A stretch of 64,000 nt of DNA from Pseudomonas oryzagri (GTDB lineage: Bacteria; Pseudomonadota; Gammaproteobacteria; Pseudomonadales; Pseudomonadaceae), in contig NZ_JAJHPU010000031.1 in NCBI RefSeq assembly GCF_020831405.1, positions 186,001 to 250,000 on the forward strand, written 5' to 3'. Below are positions 8,975-16,762 of this stretch, one piece after another. The notes under the pieces are model-generated. The model did not search any database. It was given only the letters and a program-made list of their open reading frames with translations, and was not told the DNA's origin. Position numbers and translations under genes: made by a program. Within the stretch, counting starts at the first letter, position 1, and every line of letters starts with the position of its first letter.

Positions 8975-9613
8975 CTACAGGCGGCGCAGCATCGCCCCGT
9001 AGCCTTCCTCGGCCAGCACCTGGCGCACCGCGCGGCGCTGGAGCAGGCGCCGGTAGTGCGCCTGGCAGGGCTCCGGCAGCGGGATGCCGATGCGCTCGGC
9101 CCAGAACTCGACGTAGAACAGCGCGCCGTCGGCGATGCCGAAGCGCTCCGTGACGTAGTCGCGGCCGGCGAGCAGCGGCGCCACCGCGGCGAAGCCCCGC
9201 GCGACCCGGGCACGGCCCTCGGCCTGCACCGCCGCCTGTTCGGCCGGGTCGGCGGCATAGCGGTCGGTGGTGAAGATGCGGGTGAAGCCCTGGCCGTGGA
9301 TTTCGTGGCCGGCCAGGTCGAGCAGCGTCTGCACGCGCGCGAGTCCCTCGGCGTCCGCGGGGATCAGCTGGCGCCCGGGGTAGGCGCGCGCCAGCCACCA
9401 GGCGATGGCCTGGAAGTCGGTCAGCGCCGTGCCGTCGTCCAGCACCAGGGTCGGGATGGTGCCGTTGGGATTGATCGCCAGGTAGGCGGGTTTGCGGTGG
9501 TCGCCGGCCAGCAGGTCGACGATATGCGCCTCGAACACCAGCTCCAGCTCTTCGAGCAGGATATGGATGCCGGTGCTACACGAGCCGGGGGTCATGTAGA
9601 AGCGCATGGTCAT
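8975..9613 (-). CDS. Glutathione S-transferase-like protein of the nif-support operon
   Basis: This is a 212-residue cytoplasmic protein with an N-terminal thioredoxin-like GST domain (MRFYMTPGSCSTGIHILLEE, then NPNGTIPTLVLDDG for glutathione contact and the TDFQAIAWWLA helix) and an all-helical C-terminal domain. The S/C-rich start (GSCST) suggests a beta-class enzyme. The ATG at 9613 overlaps the stop of the preceding gene as ATGA, so translation is coupled. It sits between the unknown 123-residue gene and cooA. A role in redox protection or metal-cluster handling during nitrogen fixation is inferred from position only. Confidence 0.78.
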   Translation of the reverse strand: MTMRFYMTPGSCSTGIHILLEELELVFEAHIVDLLAGDHRKPAYLAINPNGTIPTLVLDDGTALTDFQAIAWWLARAYPGRQLIPADAEGLARVQTLLDLAGHEIHGQGFTRIFTTDRYAADPAEQAAVQAEGRARVARGFAAVAPLLAGRDYVTERFGIADGALFYVEFWAERIGIPLPEPCQAHYRRLLQRRAVRQVLAEEGYGAMLRRL

Positions 9614-9981
9614 GGCTCGGCGCTCTCCTGGTCGTGACGCGGATCGAGCAGGCCCTGCTCGCGCAGCATGGCCTTGAAGCCCTTCATCACCGGGCGGGAG
9701 ATCGTGGTCTCCGCCAGCACGCGCCGCTCGTAGACGCGCAGCGTCATCGCCTCGTCGAGGCTACCGCGCGCCTCGGCGATCAGCGCGTGCTCGGCGCCGC
9801 CGAGCAGGGCGCCGGGGCAATCGCGGACCGCGTCGTAGAGCAGTTCCATCACGCGCTTCTCGGTCGGGCGCATCCTGCACTTGCCGTCGAGGATCTTGAG
9901 CATCACCGCGGTGGCACAGTCGACGTGGGCGGGGCTCAGCGGGTGGGCAGCCACCCAGCGGGCGACCTGTTCGGCGCTCAT
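9610..9981 (-). CDS. Unknown 123-residue protein of the nif-support operon
   Basis: I do not recognise this family. The 123-residue product is soluble and helical in character, with cysteines at positions 22, 35 and 54 (HVDCATAVM, DGKCRMRPTEKR, VRDCPGAL) and a basic central and C-terminal part. It lacks the C-terminal Cys-x4-Cys-x2-Cys-x5-Cys motif of NifQ. It overlaps both neighbours by four bases (ATGA), the NifX-like gene upstream and the GST gene downstream, so it is translated as part of a tight block. That makes a role tied to cofactor or sulfur handling plausible but unproven. Confidence 0.7.
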   Translation of the reverse strand: MSAEQVARWVAAHPLSPAHVDCATAVMLKILDGKCRMRPTEKRVMELLYDAVRDCPGALLGGAEHALIAEARGSLDEAMTLRVYERRVLAETTISRPVMKGFKAMLREQGLLDPRHDQESAEP

Positions 9982-10340
9982 GTCGGCACCTCGCCGGCGG
10001 CGGTGCGCCGCGCGTAGTCGAGCAGGGCGGCCTCGATGGGCTCCCAGGCGTAGCCGGCCACCGCCTGCACGCCGATGGCGCGCAGCTTCTCGGTGGGACC
10101 GTCGCCGATCCTGGCGACGAACACCGCCTGGCAGTCCCTGATCGTCTCGAGGATGCCGGCCATCGCGCTCTGGCTGGCGCTGTTGCCCAGGCAGTAGTGC
10201 TCGACCTCACGCTGTTCGAGCAGCCGGCACACCTCGGGGTCGACCGCGTAGACGGCGAAGCGCGTGGCGTGGCCGAAGTGCTCGCTGATCGCCTGGCCGT
10301 CCTTGCTGGCCACCGCCAGCCTGAGCGGGAACTCGGGCAT
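9978..10340 (-). CDS. NifX/NafY/NifB-C-type dinitrogenase cofactor-binding protein
   Basis: This is a 120-residue single-domain protein of the dinitrogenase iron-molybdenum cofactor family (NifX, the C-terminal part of NifB, NafY core). Such proteins carry NifB-co or FeMo-co during nitrogenase assembly. Key stretches are AVASKDGQAISEHFGHATRF, with the SEHFGHA signature near residues 19-25, and DCQAVFVARIGDGPTEKLRA near residues 69-88. It lies 8 bp after the rhodanese-ankyrin gene and overlaps the next gene by four bases. It is a stand-alone relative; which of NifX, NafY or a NifB tail it replaces cannot be decided here. Confidence 0.85.
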   Translation of the reverse strand: MPEFPLRLAVASKDGQAISEHFGHATRFAVYAVDPEVCRLLEQREVEHYCLGNSASQSAMAGILETIRDCQAVFVARIGDGPTEKLRAIGVQAVAGYAWEPIEAALLDYARRTAAGEVPT

Positions 10341-10348
10341 GGCGCGCC

Positions 10349-11143
10349 TCAGTCCGCGGTATGCCGCAGCAGTTTCAGGCAGGCCGTCGAGGCCGCCAGC
10401 TCCACCGCGCGCAGGTCGTCGAAGTTGCGCACCTGCGGGTCGGCGCCGGCTTCGAGCAACAGTTCGAGCAGCTGCGGGCGGTCGCTGGAGGCGGTGTACA
10501 TCAGCGCGGTGGCGCCGGCGTCGTTGCGGTTGTCCAGCTCGCTGCCGGCGTCGATCAGCGCCTGCACCAGGGCCGCGTCGCGCGACACGCAGGCCAGCCA
10601 CAGCGCGGTGTTGCCGTCGTCGTTGCGCGCGTGCAGGTCGGCGCCCAGGGCCAGCAGCTCGTGGACGATCTCGCCGCGGCCGAGCAGGGCGGCGCGCATC
10701 AGCGGGGTCAGGCCGTGCGGGCCGCGGGCGTCCAGCTCGCCGGCCGGGTAGTGCCAGTCGGCGAGAAAGCCGGCCAGCGCGGCACTTGCACTGTCGCTCG
10801 GCGTTTCCTCGGCGGCCGGCGCGGCCAGCGCGCTGGCCAGCGGCCGGTAGCCGCCGTCGACGCTGTATACGCGGGCGAAGCGGAAGTCGCTGAACATCTG
10901 CGCGAAGGTCTTGCTGGAGTTGCCGTGGTAGCAGTAGACCAGCACCGGCGCGCTCTTCTCCAGGCGGCCGACCCACAGCGGCACGCGGTCCTCGGCCAGG
11001 TGCATGGCGCCGTCGAGGTGCTCCTGCTGGTAGCTGTGCAGGTCGCGCACGTCGAACAGGGTGAGGTCCGCCTCGGCGCGGATCAGCGCCGCGGCCTCAA
11101 CCGCGGAGAGGCATTGGAAGGGAACGCGGGGGGCGAGGGCCAT
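10349..11143 (-). CDS. Rhodanese-ankyrin fusion protein
   Basis: This is a 264-residue cytoplasmic protein. Residues about 10-105 form a single rhodanese domain with the active-site loop CYHGNSSK (Cys71), expected to carry a persulfide for sulfur transfer. Residues about 145-255 form three or so ankyrin repeats (HGLTPLMRAALLGR, DDGNTALWLACVSR, AGATALMYTASSD). From memory, a rhodanese gene (rhdN) also sits in the minor nif cluster of Azotobacter vinelandii. Delivery of sulfur to nitrogenase cofactor assembly is a reasonable inference, supported by the NifX-like gene 8 bp downstream. The ATG at 11143 follows GGAGACAG. Confidence 0.83.
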   Translation of the reverse strand: MALAPRVPFQCLSAVEAAALIRAEADLTLFDVRDLHSYQQEHLDGAMHLAEDRVPLWVGRLEKSAPVLVYCYHGNSSKTFAQMFSDFRFARVYSVDGGYRPLASALAAPAAEETPSDSASAALAGFLADWHYPAGELDARGPHGLTPLMRAALLGRGEIVHELLALGADLHARNDDGNTALWLACVSRDAALVQALIDAGSELDNRNDAGATALMYTASSDRPQLLELLLEAGADPQVRNFDDLRAVELAASTACLKLLRHTAD

Positions 11144-11163
11144 GGGCTGTCTCCGCAGGCGGG

Positions 11164-12825
11164 TCAGTCGGGGTAGGCCGGGGCGGATTCGATGCGCGCA
11201 TCGTCCAGCGCCCGGCCGACGGTGAAGTGGTAGAGGCTCTGCCAGGCCGTGCCGGACAGGCCGAGCAGCTCGTGCACCGGGTCGTCGAAGAAGCAGCCGA
11301 TGCCGGTGCCGCGCAGGCCGTGGACCTCGGCCTCCAGATAGAGCGCCTGGCCGAGCAGGCCGCACTCGCGGTGCAGCGCGCGGTAGGCGGCCGCGCCGCC
11401 GGCCTGCGCGGCGTCGAACTCGCAGAGCATGCCGACGGCGAAGCAGGCGGTGGACGCCAGTTCCTGGTGGCAGTGCAGGGCGCGGGCGATGCGCGCCAGC
11501 GCCGGCGGCTCGACGGCGGTGAGCTGCAGCAGCGAGTCGACGCCGGGGATCGGCCCGAGGCGGAAGCGCCCGGCCAGCAGCGGGCGCAGGGCGGCCAGCT
11601 GCGCCTCGCTGCGCGGCAGCAGGTAGAGGCCGGGCACCAGGCCGTCGACGCGGTGGACGAACAGCAGCAGGGCGGCGCGCGGCGCGCCGGCGAACACATC
11701 CCAGGGCAGGCCGGCGCTGGGCTGCAGGCGGGCGAGCAGGGCGGCGAACTGGGTCAGGGTCATCGTGTGGCGATGGTCGAAGCGCTGCGCGCTGCGCCGC
11801 CCGATGATCAGCTCCCGTACCGCCTGGACGGCCTCGCCGGGGGCGCGCGGGCGCGGCGCCGGCAGCGCGGCGGCGTCCGGCGGCGGGCCGTCCGCACGGC
11901 GGCTGGCCTCGGCCACCGCGCCGATCGCCGGCCAGCTGTACATGGGCTGGCGGTCGATGGGCGAGGCCACGCCGTGCCACTGCGCGCTCTCGGCCAGCGC
12001 GCGCAGGGCGGCGACCTCGAGCGGCACCGGCGGCGTGCCGTCCAGGCCGACGGCGAGAAGGATCTCCGCCTCCTCGACCTCGGTCTCGGCGCGCTTGCGG
12101 GCGGGGAACTCGGCCAGCCGGTCGACGCCGGCGAGGCGGGCGAGGGTGGCGCTGCCGACCTGCGCCTGCTCGGCGAGCGTCCAGCCCAGCGCGGCGGCGG
12201 CGTAGCGCAGGGCGCCGGCGGCGTGGCCGCTATCGAGCTGGCAGTAGCGGAAGGCGCGTTCGCCGTACTTCCAGGCCTCGCGCCACATCACCGAGGTCAG
12301 CAGCACGGCCAGGCGCGGGCCAGCGCCGGCGGCCGGGTGGCTGGCGCGCAGCTCGAGGGCGTGGTTCTCCGGGCGGTAGTGGTAGAGGCCGTCGGCCAGA
12401 CCGTCGATGCCGCCGACCAGCAGGTAGGCCTCGGCGGGATGCAGGTTGCCGCTGGAGGGGTTGGCGCGCAGCGCCCAGCGGTCCGGGCCGTAGCTCTTCC
12501 AGGCGGTGAGGCCGAGCGACAGCTGCAGCAACGCGCCGATACCGGCCAGATCGGCCGGCAGCGGCGTCCGGGCCGGCAGCGCGGCGAACGGCCGGGTGAG
12601 CGCCGCATGCAGGGCGCTGCCCGGTTCGAGCGCGGCCAGGCGCGGCAGGGCGAGCTGCGGCGCGCCCTCGAAATGGCGGAACGGCGCCGGCTGGGCGTCC
12701 CAGTCGAGGCTGCCGGGGCTGCGCGCGTAGCCGGTCAGGCGGTGCTTGGTGCGCTGGTGGTAGTCGCGCACCGCCTGCACGGCGCTGGCGGCGGGGTCGG
12801 GCTGGGGCTGGGACTGGGTCGACAT
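11164..12825 (-). CDS. SagB/ThcOx-type two-domain nitroreductase-fold protein
   Basis: This is a 553-residue protein with two nitroreductase-like halves (about residues 20-270 and 340-545). The first has the FMN-site segment ALRANPSSGNLHPAEAYLLV, the second has RELIIGRRSAQRFDHRHTM and FFDDPVHELLG. SagB/ThcOx enzymes are FMN dehydrogenases that oxidise azolines in peptide natural products, but no precursor peptide or YcaO gene is present here. It is the first gene after the sigma-54 promoter, 20 bp before the rhodanese-ankyrin gene, so a redox task linked to nitrogen fixation is more likely than peptide modification. The substrate is unknown. Confidence 0.8.
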   Translation of the reverse strand: MSTQSQPQPDPAASAVQAVRDYHQRTKHRLTGYARSPGSLDWDAQPAPFRHFEGAPQLALPRLAALEPGSALHAALTRPFAALPARTPLPADLAGIGALLQLSLGLTAWKSYGPDRWALRANPSSGNLHPAEAYLLVGGIDGLADGLYHYRPENHALELRASHPAAGAGPRLAVLLTSVMWREAWKYGERAFRYCQLDSGHAAGALRYAAAALGWTLAEQAQVGSATLARLAGVDRLAEFPARKRAETEVEEAEILLAVGLDGTPPVPLEVAALRALAESAQWHGVASPIDRQPMYSWPAIGAVAEASRRADGPPPDAAALPAPRPRAPGEAVQAVRELIIGRRSAQRFDHRHTMTLTQFAALLARLQPSAGLPWDVFAGAPRAALLLFVHRVDGLVPGLYLLPRSEAQLAALRPLLAGRFRLGPIPGVDSLLQLTAVEPPALARIARALHCHQELASTACFAVGMLCEFDAAQAGGAAAYRALHRECGLLGQALYLEAEVHGLRGTGIGCFFDDPVHELLGLSGTAWQSLYHFTVGRALDDARIESAPAYPD

Positions 12826-12862
12826 GGGACGGGCACGCTCCTGTAGGCCTGGGGGAAGTCAC

Positions 12863-12878
12863 TGCAAGAGCGATACCA
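12863..12878 (-). promoter_or_regulatory. Sigma-54 (RpoN) promoter of the nif-support operon
   Basis: Read on the operon strand, TGGTATCGCTCTTGCA has the invariant GG and GC separated by exactly 10 bases, and matches the consensus TGGCAC-N5-TTGCA in its outer parts. Transcription would start near 12852, about 27 bases before the nitroreductase ATG. Confidence 0.75.
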
Positions 12879-12940
12879 CAACGCCGGGGCCGCGCGGGGC
12901 AAGGGTTGCGCGGGCGGCGGCGATGGACGGGGCGGGGCTT

Positions 12941-12956
12941 TGTCGGCTTTGCGACA
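12941..12956 (-). promoter_or_regulatory. NifA-type upstream activator sequence
   Basis: TGTCGGCTTTGCGACA (as written on the plus strand) fits TGT-N10-ACA, the NifA enhancer consensus. It lies about 70-80 bp upstream of the sigma-54 promoter, a normal distance for NifA binding. A single short motif alone would be weak; the pairing with the promoter makes it credible. Confidence 0.7.
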
Positions 12957-13096
12957 GGACGGCGGGCGACAACGGCGGGGCGCGGCGGCGGCCGGCGCGA
13001 CGCTCGGGACGCGGCGGGGGCGGCGCTTTCCGGGGGGCCGCGGGGCGGGAGACGCGGCCGCGGGGGAAGGCAATCCCGCCAGGCGCAGGCGGGCGC

Positions 13097-13504
13097 TTAC
13101 GCGCCCTCCAGCCAGACCTCCTCGACCCACTGCCACACCGAGTCCCAGGTCTGCTCCTCGTCGATCTCGCCGTCCGCCCAGAGCAGCACCTCGCCTTCCG
13201 GATCGACCGCGTAGTAGCGGCCGCCATCCTCGCACAGCGGCACCAGGTAGCGCGGCAGGCCCTCGTCCCAGGCGCGCGCGGCGACATCGGGCAGGTAGGT
13301 GTGCGACTGCGGATCGCTGGCGGTCACCGGCTCGAGGTGGCCGTAGACCACGTCGCTGGCCTTGAGCAGATACTCGCGCAGCTCGAAGGGCAGGTGGATG
13401 AGGATCTGCTCCTGGATCTCCACCAGGGTGTCCTCGTCCGGCAGCTCCAGCGGCACCGGCACCGGCTCGTTGAGTTCGTGCAGCTTGTCGATGAGTTCTT
13501 CCAC
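13097..13504 (-). CDS. SMI1/KNR4 (SUKH) family protein
   Basis: This is a 135-residue soluble acidic protein of the SUKH superfamily, which includes Smi1/Knr4 and many toxin-immunity proteins. Recognisable parts are LPFELREYLLKASDVVYGHLEP and the acidic, tryptophan-rich C-terminus. The GTG at 13504 is preferred because GGAGAG precedes it and because similar Pseudomonas proteins begin at this (V/M)EELI position. No toxin gene is adjacent, so it looks like a housekeeping member rather than an immunity gene. The G-rich 271 bp between it and the nitroreductase gene hold the nif promoter elements. Confidence 0.75.
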   Translation of the reverse strand: MEELIDKLHELNEPVPVPLELPDEDTLVEIQEQILIHLPFELREYLLKASDVVYGHLEPVTASDPQSHTYLPDVAARAWDEGLPRYLVPLCEDGGRYYAVDPEGEVLLWADGEIDEEQTWDSVWQWVEEVWLEGA

Positions 13505-13603
13505 GGCGGCTCTCCAGGCAGGGCGGTGTTCGGCTTGAGGGTAGCCGAACGCTGCGCGCCTTTTACCCTGCCGCCGGCGGCGGCACAAGCGCCCGTCCGG
13601 AAA

Positions 13604-13633
13604 GCACACGGCCGGGCAAGCCCGGCTGTGTGC
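13604..13633 (-). terminator. Hairpin terminator candidate after the PhoX gene
   Basis: A 14-bp stem (one G-T pair) closes on a two-base loop, with arms at 13604-13617 and 13620-13633. On the minus strand it follows the PhoX stop by about 20 bases and is followed by TTT. Confidence 0.5.
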
Positions 13634-13652
13634 GCTCGGTGCAATGGGATGC

Positions 13653-15635
13653 TTACAACAGTGGCTGGTTATCCTCGCGGCGGATCACCACCGTAGCCGA
13701 GCGTGGCCGCTTGCCCGGGCCGTCCGGCCAGGTGCCGAGCAGGTTGCTCGCGGTCGAGCCTTCGCCCGGGTGCTGGATGTTGACGAACAGCGTGCGCATG
13801 TCCGGGGTGGCGGCGATGCCGGTCACCTCGGCGCCCAGCGGGCCGACCAGGAAACGCTTCAGCTCGCCGCTGGCCGGGTCGGCCACCAGCATCTGGTTGT
13901 TGCCGAACGGGCCGGCGCTCAGCTGGCTGCCGCTCATGTCGGTCTGGATCCACAGCCGGCCCTGCGGGTCGAACCACAGGCCGTCCGGGCTGGCGAGGAT
14001 ATTGTCGGCGTCCAGCGCCTGGCCGTCCGGGCCGCGGCTGTCAGACTCGGGACCGGCGAGCAGGAAGATGTCCCAGGCGAAGCGGCGGCCGGCGTTGTCG
14101 GCCTGGTCCTCGCGCCAGCGCACGATATGGCCGTAGGCGTTGTTGGGCCGCGGGTTGGCAGCGTCCGCCTGGGTGCGGTTGGTGTTGTTGGTGAGGGTGA
14201 AGTACACCTCGTTGTTCTGCGGGTGCACCGCGCCCCACTCCGGGCGGTCCATCCGGGTGGCGCCGGCCACGTCGGCGGCGCTGCGGGTGTTGATCAGCAG
14301 CTCGCCCTGGTCGGCGAAGCTCACCCCGGCGGCGGCGCAGGCGTCCTGGAAGGCGGGGTCGGCGAGGTCCAGCGCCAGCCAGTCGCCGCTGCCGTCGGCG
14401 TTGAAGCGCGCGACGTACAGGGTGCCCTCGTCGAGCAGGCGGCCGTCGGCGCGGCCGGGGGTGTACCTGTCGCGGCTGACGTACTTGTACAGGTACTCGC
14501 CGCGCGCGTCGTCGCCGGAGTAGCAGACCAGCGGCTTGCCCGGCTGCGGGTTGGCGAAGATCAGCCCTTCGTGGGCGAAGCGGCCCAGGGCGCTGCGCTT
14601 GACCGGCACGGACTCGGGGTCGAAGGGATCGATCTCGACGATCCAGCCGAAGTGGTTGGGCTCGTTGCGGTAGTCGCCGGCGGCGCCGGCGGCCGTGCGG
14701 GTGGCGTCGAAGCGGCGGAACTCGTCGCCCGCGAGGGTCTCCCAGCCGAAGCGGCTGGTCGCGGCCAGGCCGTAGCGGCTCAGCTCGCGCGGCTGGTCGG
14801 TGTCGCGACAGGCGAAGTAGCCGGCCCAGTTCTCCTCGCAGGTCAGGTAGGTGCCCCAGGGAGTGAAGCCGTTGCTGCAGTTGTTCTGGGTGCCGCGGGT
14901 GGCGCTGCCGTCCGGGCTGTAGGCGGTGACCAGCAGCGGGTTGCCGCGCGCTGGACCTGCGATCTGCATCGGCGTGGCGGCGGTGATGCGCCGGTTGCGC
15001 GGGCTGTCCACCACCTGCCAGTCGCCGTGGGCGTCGCGGCGGATCTCCACCACCGACACGCCGTGGGCGTTGATCTCCTTGCGCACTTCCTCGGCGCTGG
15101 TGCGCTTGCCGTCGACCACGGTCGGGCCGCTCGGGTGCAGCAGCGGGGCGTCGATGTACTCGTGGTTGACCACCAGCAGGCCGTGGTCGGAGCGCGTGCC
15201 GCCGCCGCCCTGGCCGTCGATCGGGAAGAAATGCATGCCGTCGTGGTGCATGCCGGTCTGCTCGGCCTGCTCGGCGGCACTGTTGCCGGCGTCGGCGCGG
15301 AACGCCGGGTAGCTGCCGAGGATCGGCGTGCCCCAGGGAATGAAGGGCGTGGCGCGGTAGCCGGCGGGCAGGGTGACGGTGTCGGCGCGGGTCACCGCCA
15401 CGGCGTCGAACGGCAGGCCGTTGCGGCGGGCGAACGGCGGCGCGCCGGCCGGCTGCGCGGCGCGCGCCAGCGGGCTGATGCCGAGGAAGCCGAGCAGGCC
15501 GAGCGCCGCGCCGCCGGCGAGCAGCTGGCGGCGGCGCTGGTCGATCAGCTCGCCCAGATGCGGGTTGGCGGAGCGGTTGCTGGGCAGTTCATCGCCGTTG
15601 CCAAACAGCACGGCGTTCTGGGATTCGTGGCTCAC
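13653..15635 (-). CDS. PhoX-family (DUF839) secreted phosphatase
   Basis: This is a 660-residue protein of the PhoX/DUF839 family, whose characterised members are periplasmic calcium-iron alkaline phosphatases. A twin-arginine signal (RRRQLLAGGAALGLLGFLG, about residues 35-53) directs folded export. Typical segments are DGMHFFPIDG, LVVNHEY, CSNGFTPWGTYLTCEENW (two conserved cysteines), HPQNNEVYFTLTNN and PDGLWFDPQGRLWIQTD. The GTG at 15635, with GAGGA upstream, gives the leader a normal length; the upstream ATG would put an odd stretch before it. I saw no convincing Pho box in the 90 bp before the terminator, so phosphate control is unproven. Confidence 0.87.
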   Translation of the reverse strand: MSHESQNAVLFGNGDELPSNRSANPHLGELIDQRRRQLLAGGAALGLLGFLGISPLARAAQPAGAPPFARRNGLPFDAVAVTRADTVTLPAGYRATPFIPWGTPILGSYPAFRADAGNSAAEQAEQTGMHHDGMHFFPIDGQGGGGTRSDHGLLVVNHEYIDAPLLHPSGPTVVDGKRTSAEEVRKEINAHGVSVVEIRRDAHGDWQVVDSPRNRRITAATPMQIAGPARGNPLLVTAYSPDGSATRGTQNNCSNGFTPWGTYLTCEENWAGYFACRDTDQPRELSRYGLAATSRFGWETLAGDEFRRFDATRTAAGAAGDYRNEPNHFGWIVEIDPFDPESVPVKRSALGRFAHEGLIFANPQPGKPLVCYSGDDARGEYLYKYVSRDRYTPGRADGRLLDEGTLYVARFNADGSGDWLALDLADPAFQDACAAAGVSFADQGELLINTRSAADVAGATRMDRPEWGAVHPQNNEVYFTLTNNTNRTQADAANPRPNNAYGHIVRWREDQADNAGRRFAWDIFLLAGPESDSRGPDGQALDADNILASPDGLWFDPQGRLWIQTDMSGSQLSAGPFGNNQMLVADPASGELKRFLVGPLGAEVTGIAATPDMRTLFVNIQHPGEGSTASNLLGTWPDGPGKRPRSATVVIRREDNQPLL

Positions 15636-15729
15636 GGTCCGGTCCTCGGGTGGGGGCGATGTCAGCCCGACCGTAGCGAGGTGAGACGACGGTCCGGTGA
15701 CAGCCGCCGGCGGGCCGACGACAGGCATG

Positions 15730-15758
15730 AAAAAACCCGGGACGAGCCCGGGTTTTTT
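15730..15758. terminator. Bidirectional Rho-independent terminator
   Basis: AAAAAACCCGGG, a five-base loop, then CCCGGGTTTTTT forms a GC stem with A/T tails on both sides. It lies upstream of the PhoX gene and just downstream of the Tim44-like gene (minus strand), which it should terminate. Confidence 0.85.
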
Positions 15759-15775
15759 CGTCAGCGCGCGCGGTC

Positions 15776-16651
15776 TCAGCCGTTCTGGCGGATGCCGGCC
15801 ACCAGCCAGGGCTGGTTGTCGCCGTCGGCACGCTCCATGCGCCAGCTTTCGCTGAACGCCTCGCCCTGGTCGAAGCGCGAGCTCTTGGCCACGGCGTCGA
15901 AGGTCAGGGTGGCGACGGTCTTGCCGGCCTGCTGCTCGATGCCGTCCAGGCGCACCTGCAGGTTGTCGACGTAGGTGGACTGGAAGCCCTCGCCCAGGTC
16001 TGCGCGCTCCTGCTTGAGGAAGGCGAGCATCTGCGGGGTGACGAACTCGCCGATCTTGTCCATCTCGTTGGCGTCCCAGTGCTGCTGCAGGCTGAGGAAG
16101 TGCTCGCGGGCGGCGGCCAGGAAGCGCTGCTCGTCGAACCAGGCCGGCGCCTGGAAGGTGCGCGCCGGTTGCGCGGCGCCGCCACCGAACACGGTGTTGG
16201 CGGCCGGGCTGTAGGTCTGTTGGGTCGGCGCCTGGTAGGGCTGCTGGCCGCCCATGCCGGCGTAGGACGGCGTCGCGTGCTGGGCCTTGCGGCGGGCGAA
16301 CAGGCGGAACAGCACGAAGGCGAGCAGGCCGAGGATCAGGAAGTCGAGGAACTGGAAGCCCTCGAAGCCGTCACCCATGAACATCGAGGCGAGCAGGCCG
16401 CCGGCGGCGATGCCGGCCAGCGGGCCGAGCCAACGGGAGGCGCCGCTCGGTTTGGCAGCGGCGCCGGCCATGGCGCCGGCGGTCGGCGCGCTCGGGGCAG
16501 GCGCGGCCTGCTGGGTTTGGCGCGGTTGGGTCTGGTGCATCGGGGCGGAGCCGAACGACTTGCCGCCGCCGAAGCGCTTGGCGGCGGAGGCGTCGAGGCT
16601 GAGCGTCAGGCTGAGGCACAGGGCCATGGCCAGGCTGAGGATTCGTTGCAT
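15776..16651 (-). CDS. Tim44-like domain membrane protein
   Basis: This is a 291-residue protein with a signal-like first helix (residues 3-24, ending DASAAKRFGGGKSFG), a Gln/Ala/Pro-rich linker, a central membrane hairpin at about 85-130 (WLGPLAGIAAGGLLASMF and FLDFLILGLLAFVLFRLF) and a C-terminal Tim44/MRPL45 domain (about 175-290, FDEQRFLAAAREHFLSLQQHWD). Bacterial Tim44-like proteins are widespread and mostly uncharacterised; the domain binds membranes or partner proteins in mitochondria. The gene is monocistronic in appearance, with a strong terminator 18 bases after its stop. Confidence 0.82.
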   Translation of the reverse strand: MQRILSLAMALCLSLTLSLDASAAKRFGGGKSFGSAPMHQTQPRQTQQAAPAPSAPTAGAMAGAAAKPSGASRWLGPLAGIAAGGLLASMFMGDGFEGFQFLDFLILGLLAFVLFRLFARRKAQHATPSYAGMGGQQPYQAPTQQTYSPAANTVFGGGAAQPARTFQAPAWFDEQRFLAAAREHFLSLQQHWDANEMDKIGEFVTPQMLAFLKQERADLGEGFQSTYVDNLQVRLDGIEQQAGKTVATLTFDAVAKSSRFDQGEAFSESWRMERADGDNQPWLVAGIRQNG

Positions 16652-16762
16652 GTGCAGGGGCTCTCGGTGTAAGGAGTTCACGCGCGCCATCTTTGCCCAC
16701 GGGCGGGTCGACGGCCAGTTGCAGTGTGTTTCGGACTGTTGCACGCCGGCGCAAGCGCCGGC

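Noticed and set aside
9610-9981. The 123-residue protein as NifQ
   Set aside because: It has only three scattered cysteines and none of the C-terminal Cys-x4-Cys-x2-Cys-x5-Cys motif, and is much shorter than NifQ.
11164-12825. A thiazole/oxazole peptide biosynthesis cluster around the SagB-type gene
   Set aside because: No YcaO, no precursor peptide and no exporter nearby; the neighbours point to nitrogen fixation.
13644-15974. Long plus-strand frame opposite the PhoX gene
   Set aside because: A GC-driven shadow of PhoX; it has biased composition and no recognisable domain.
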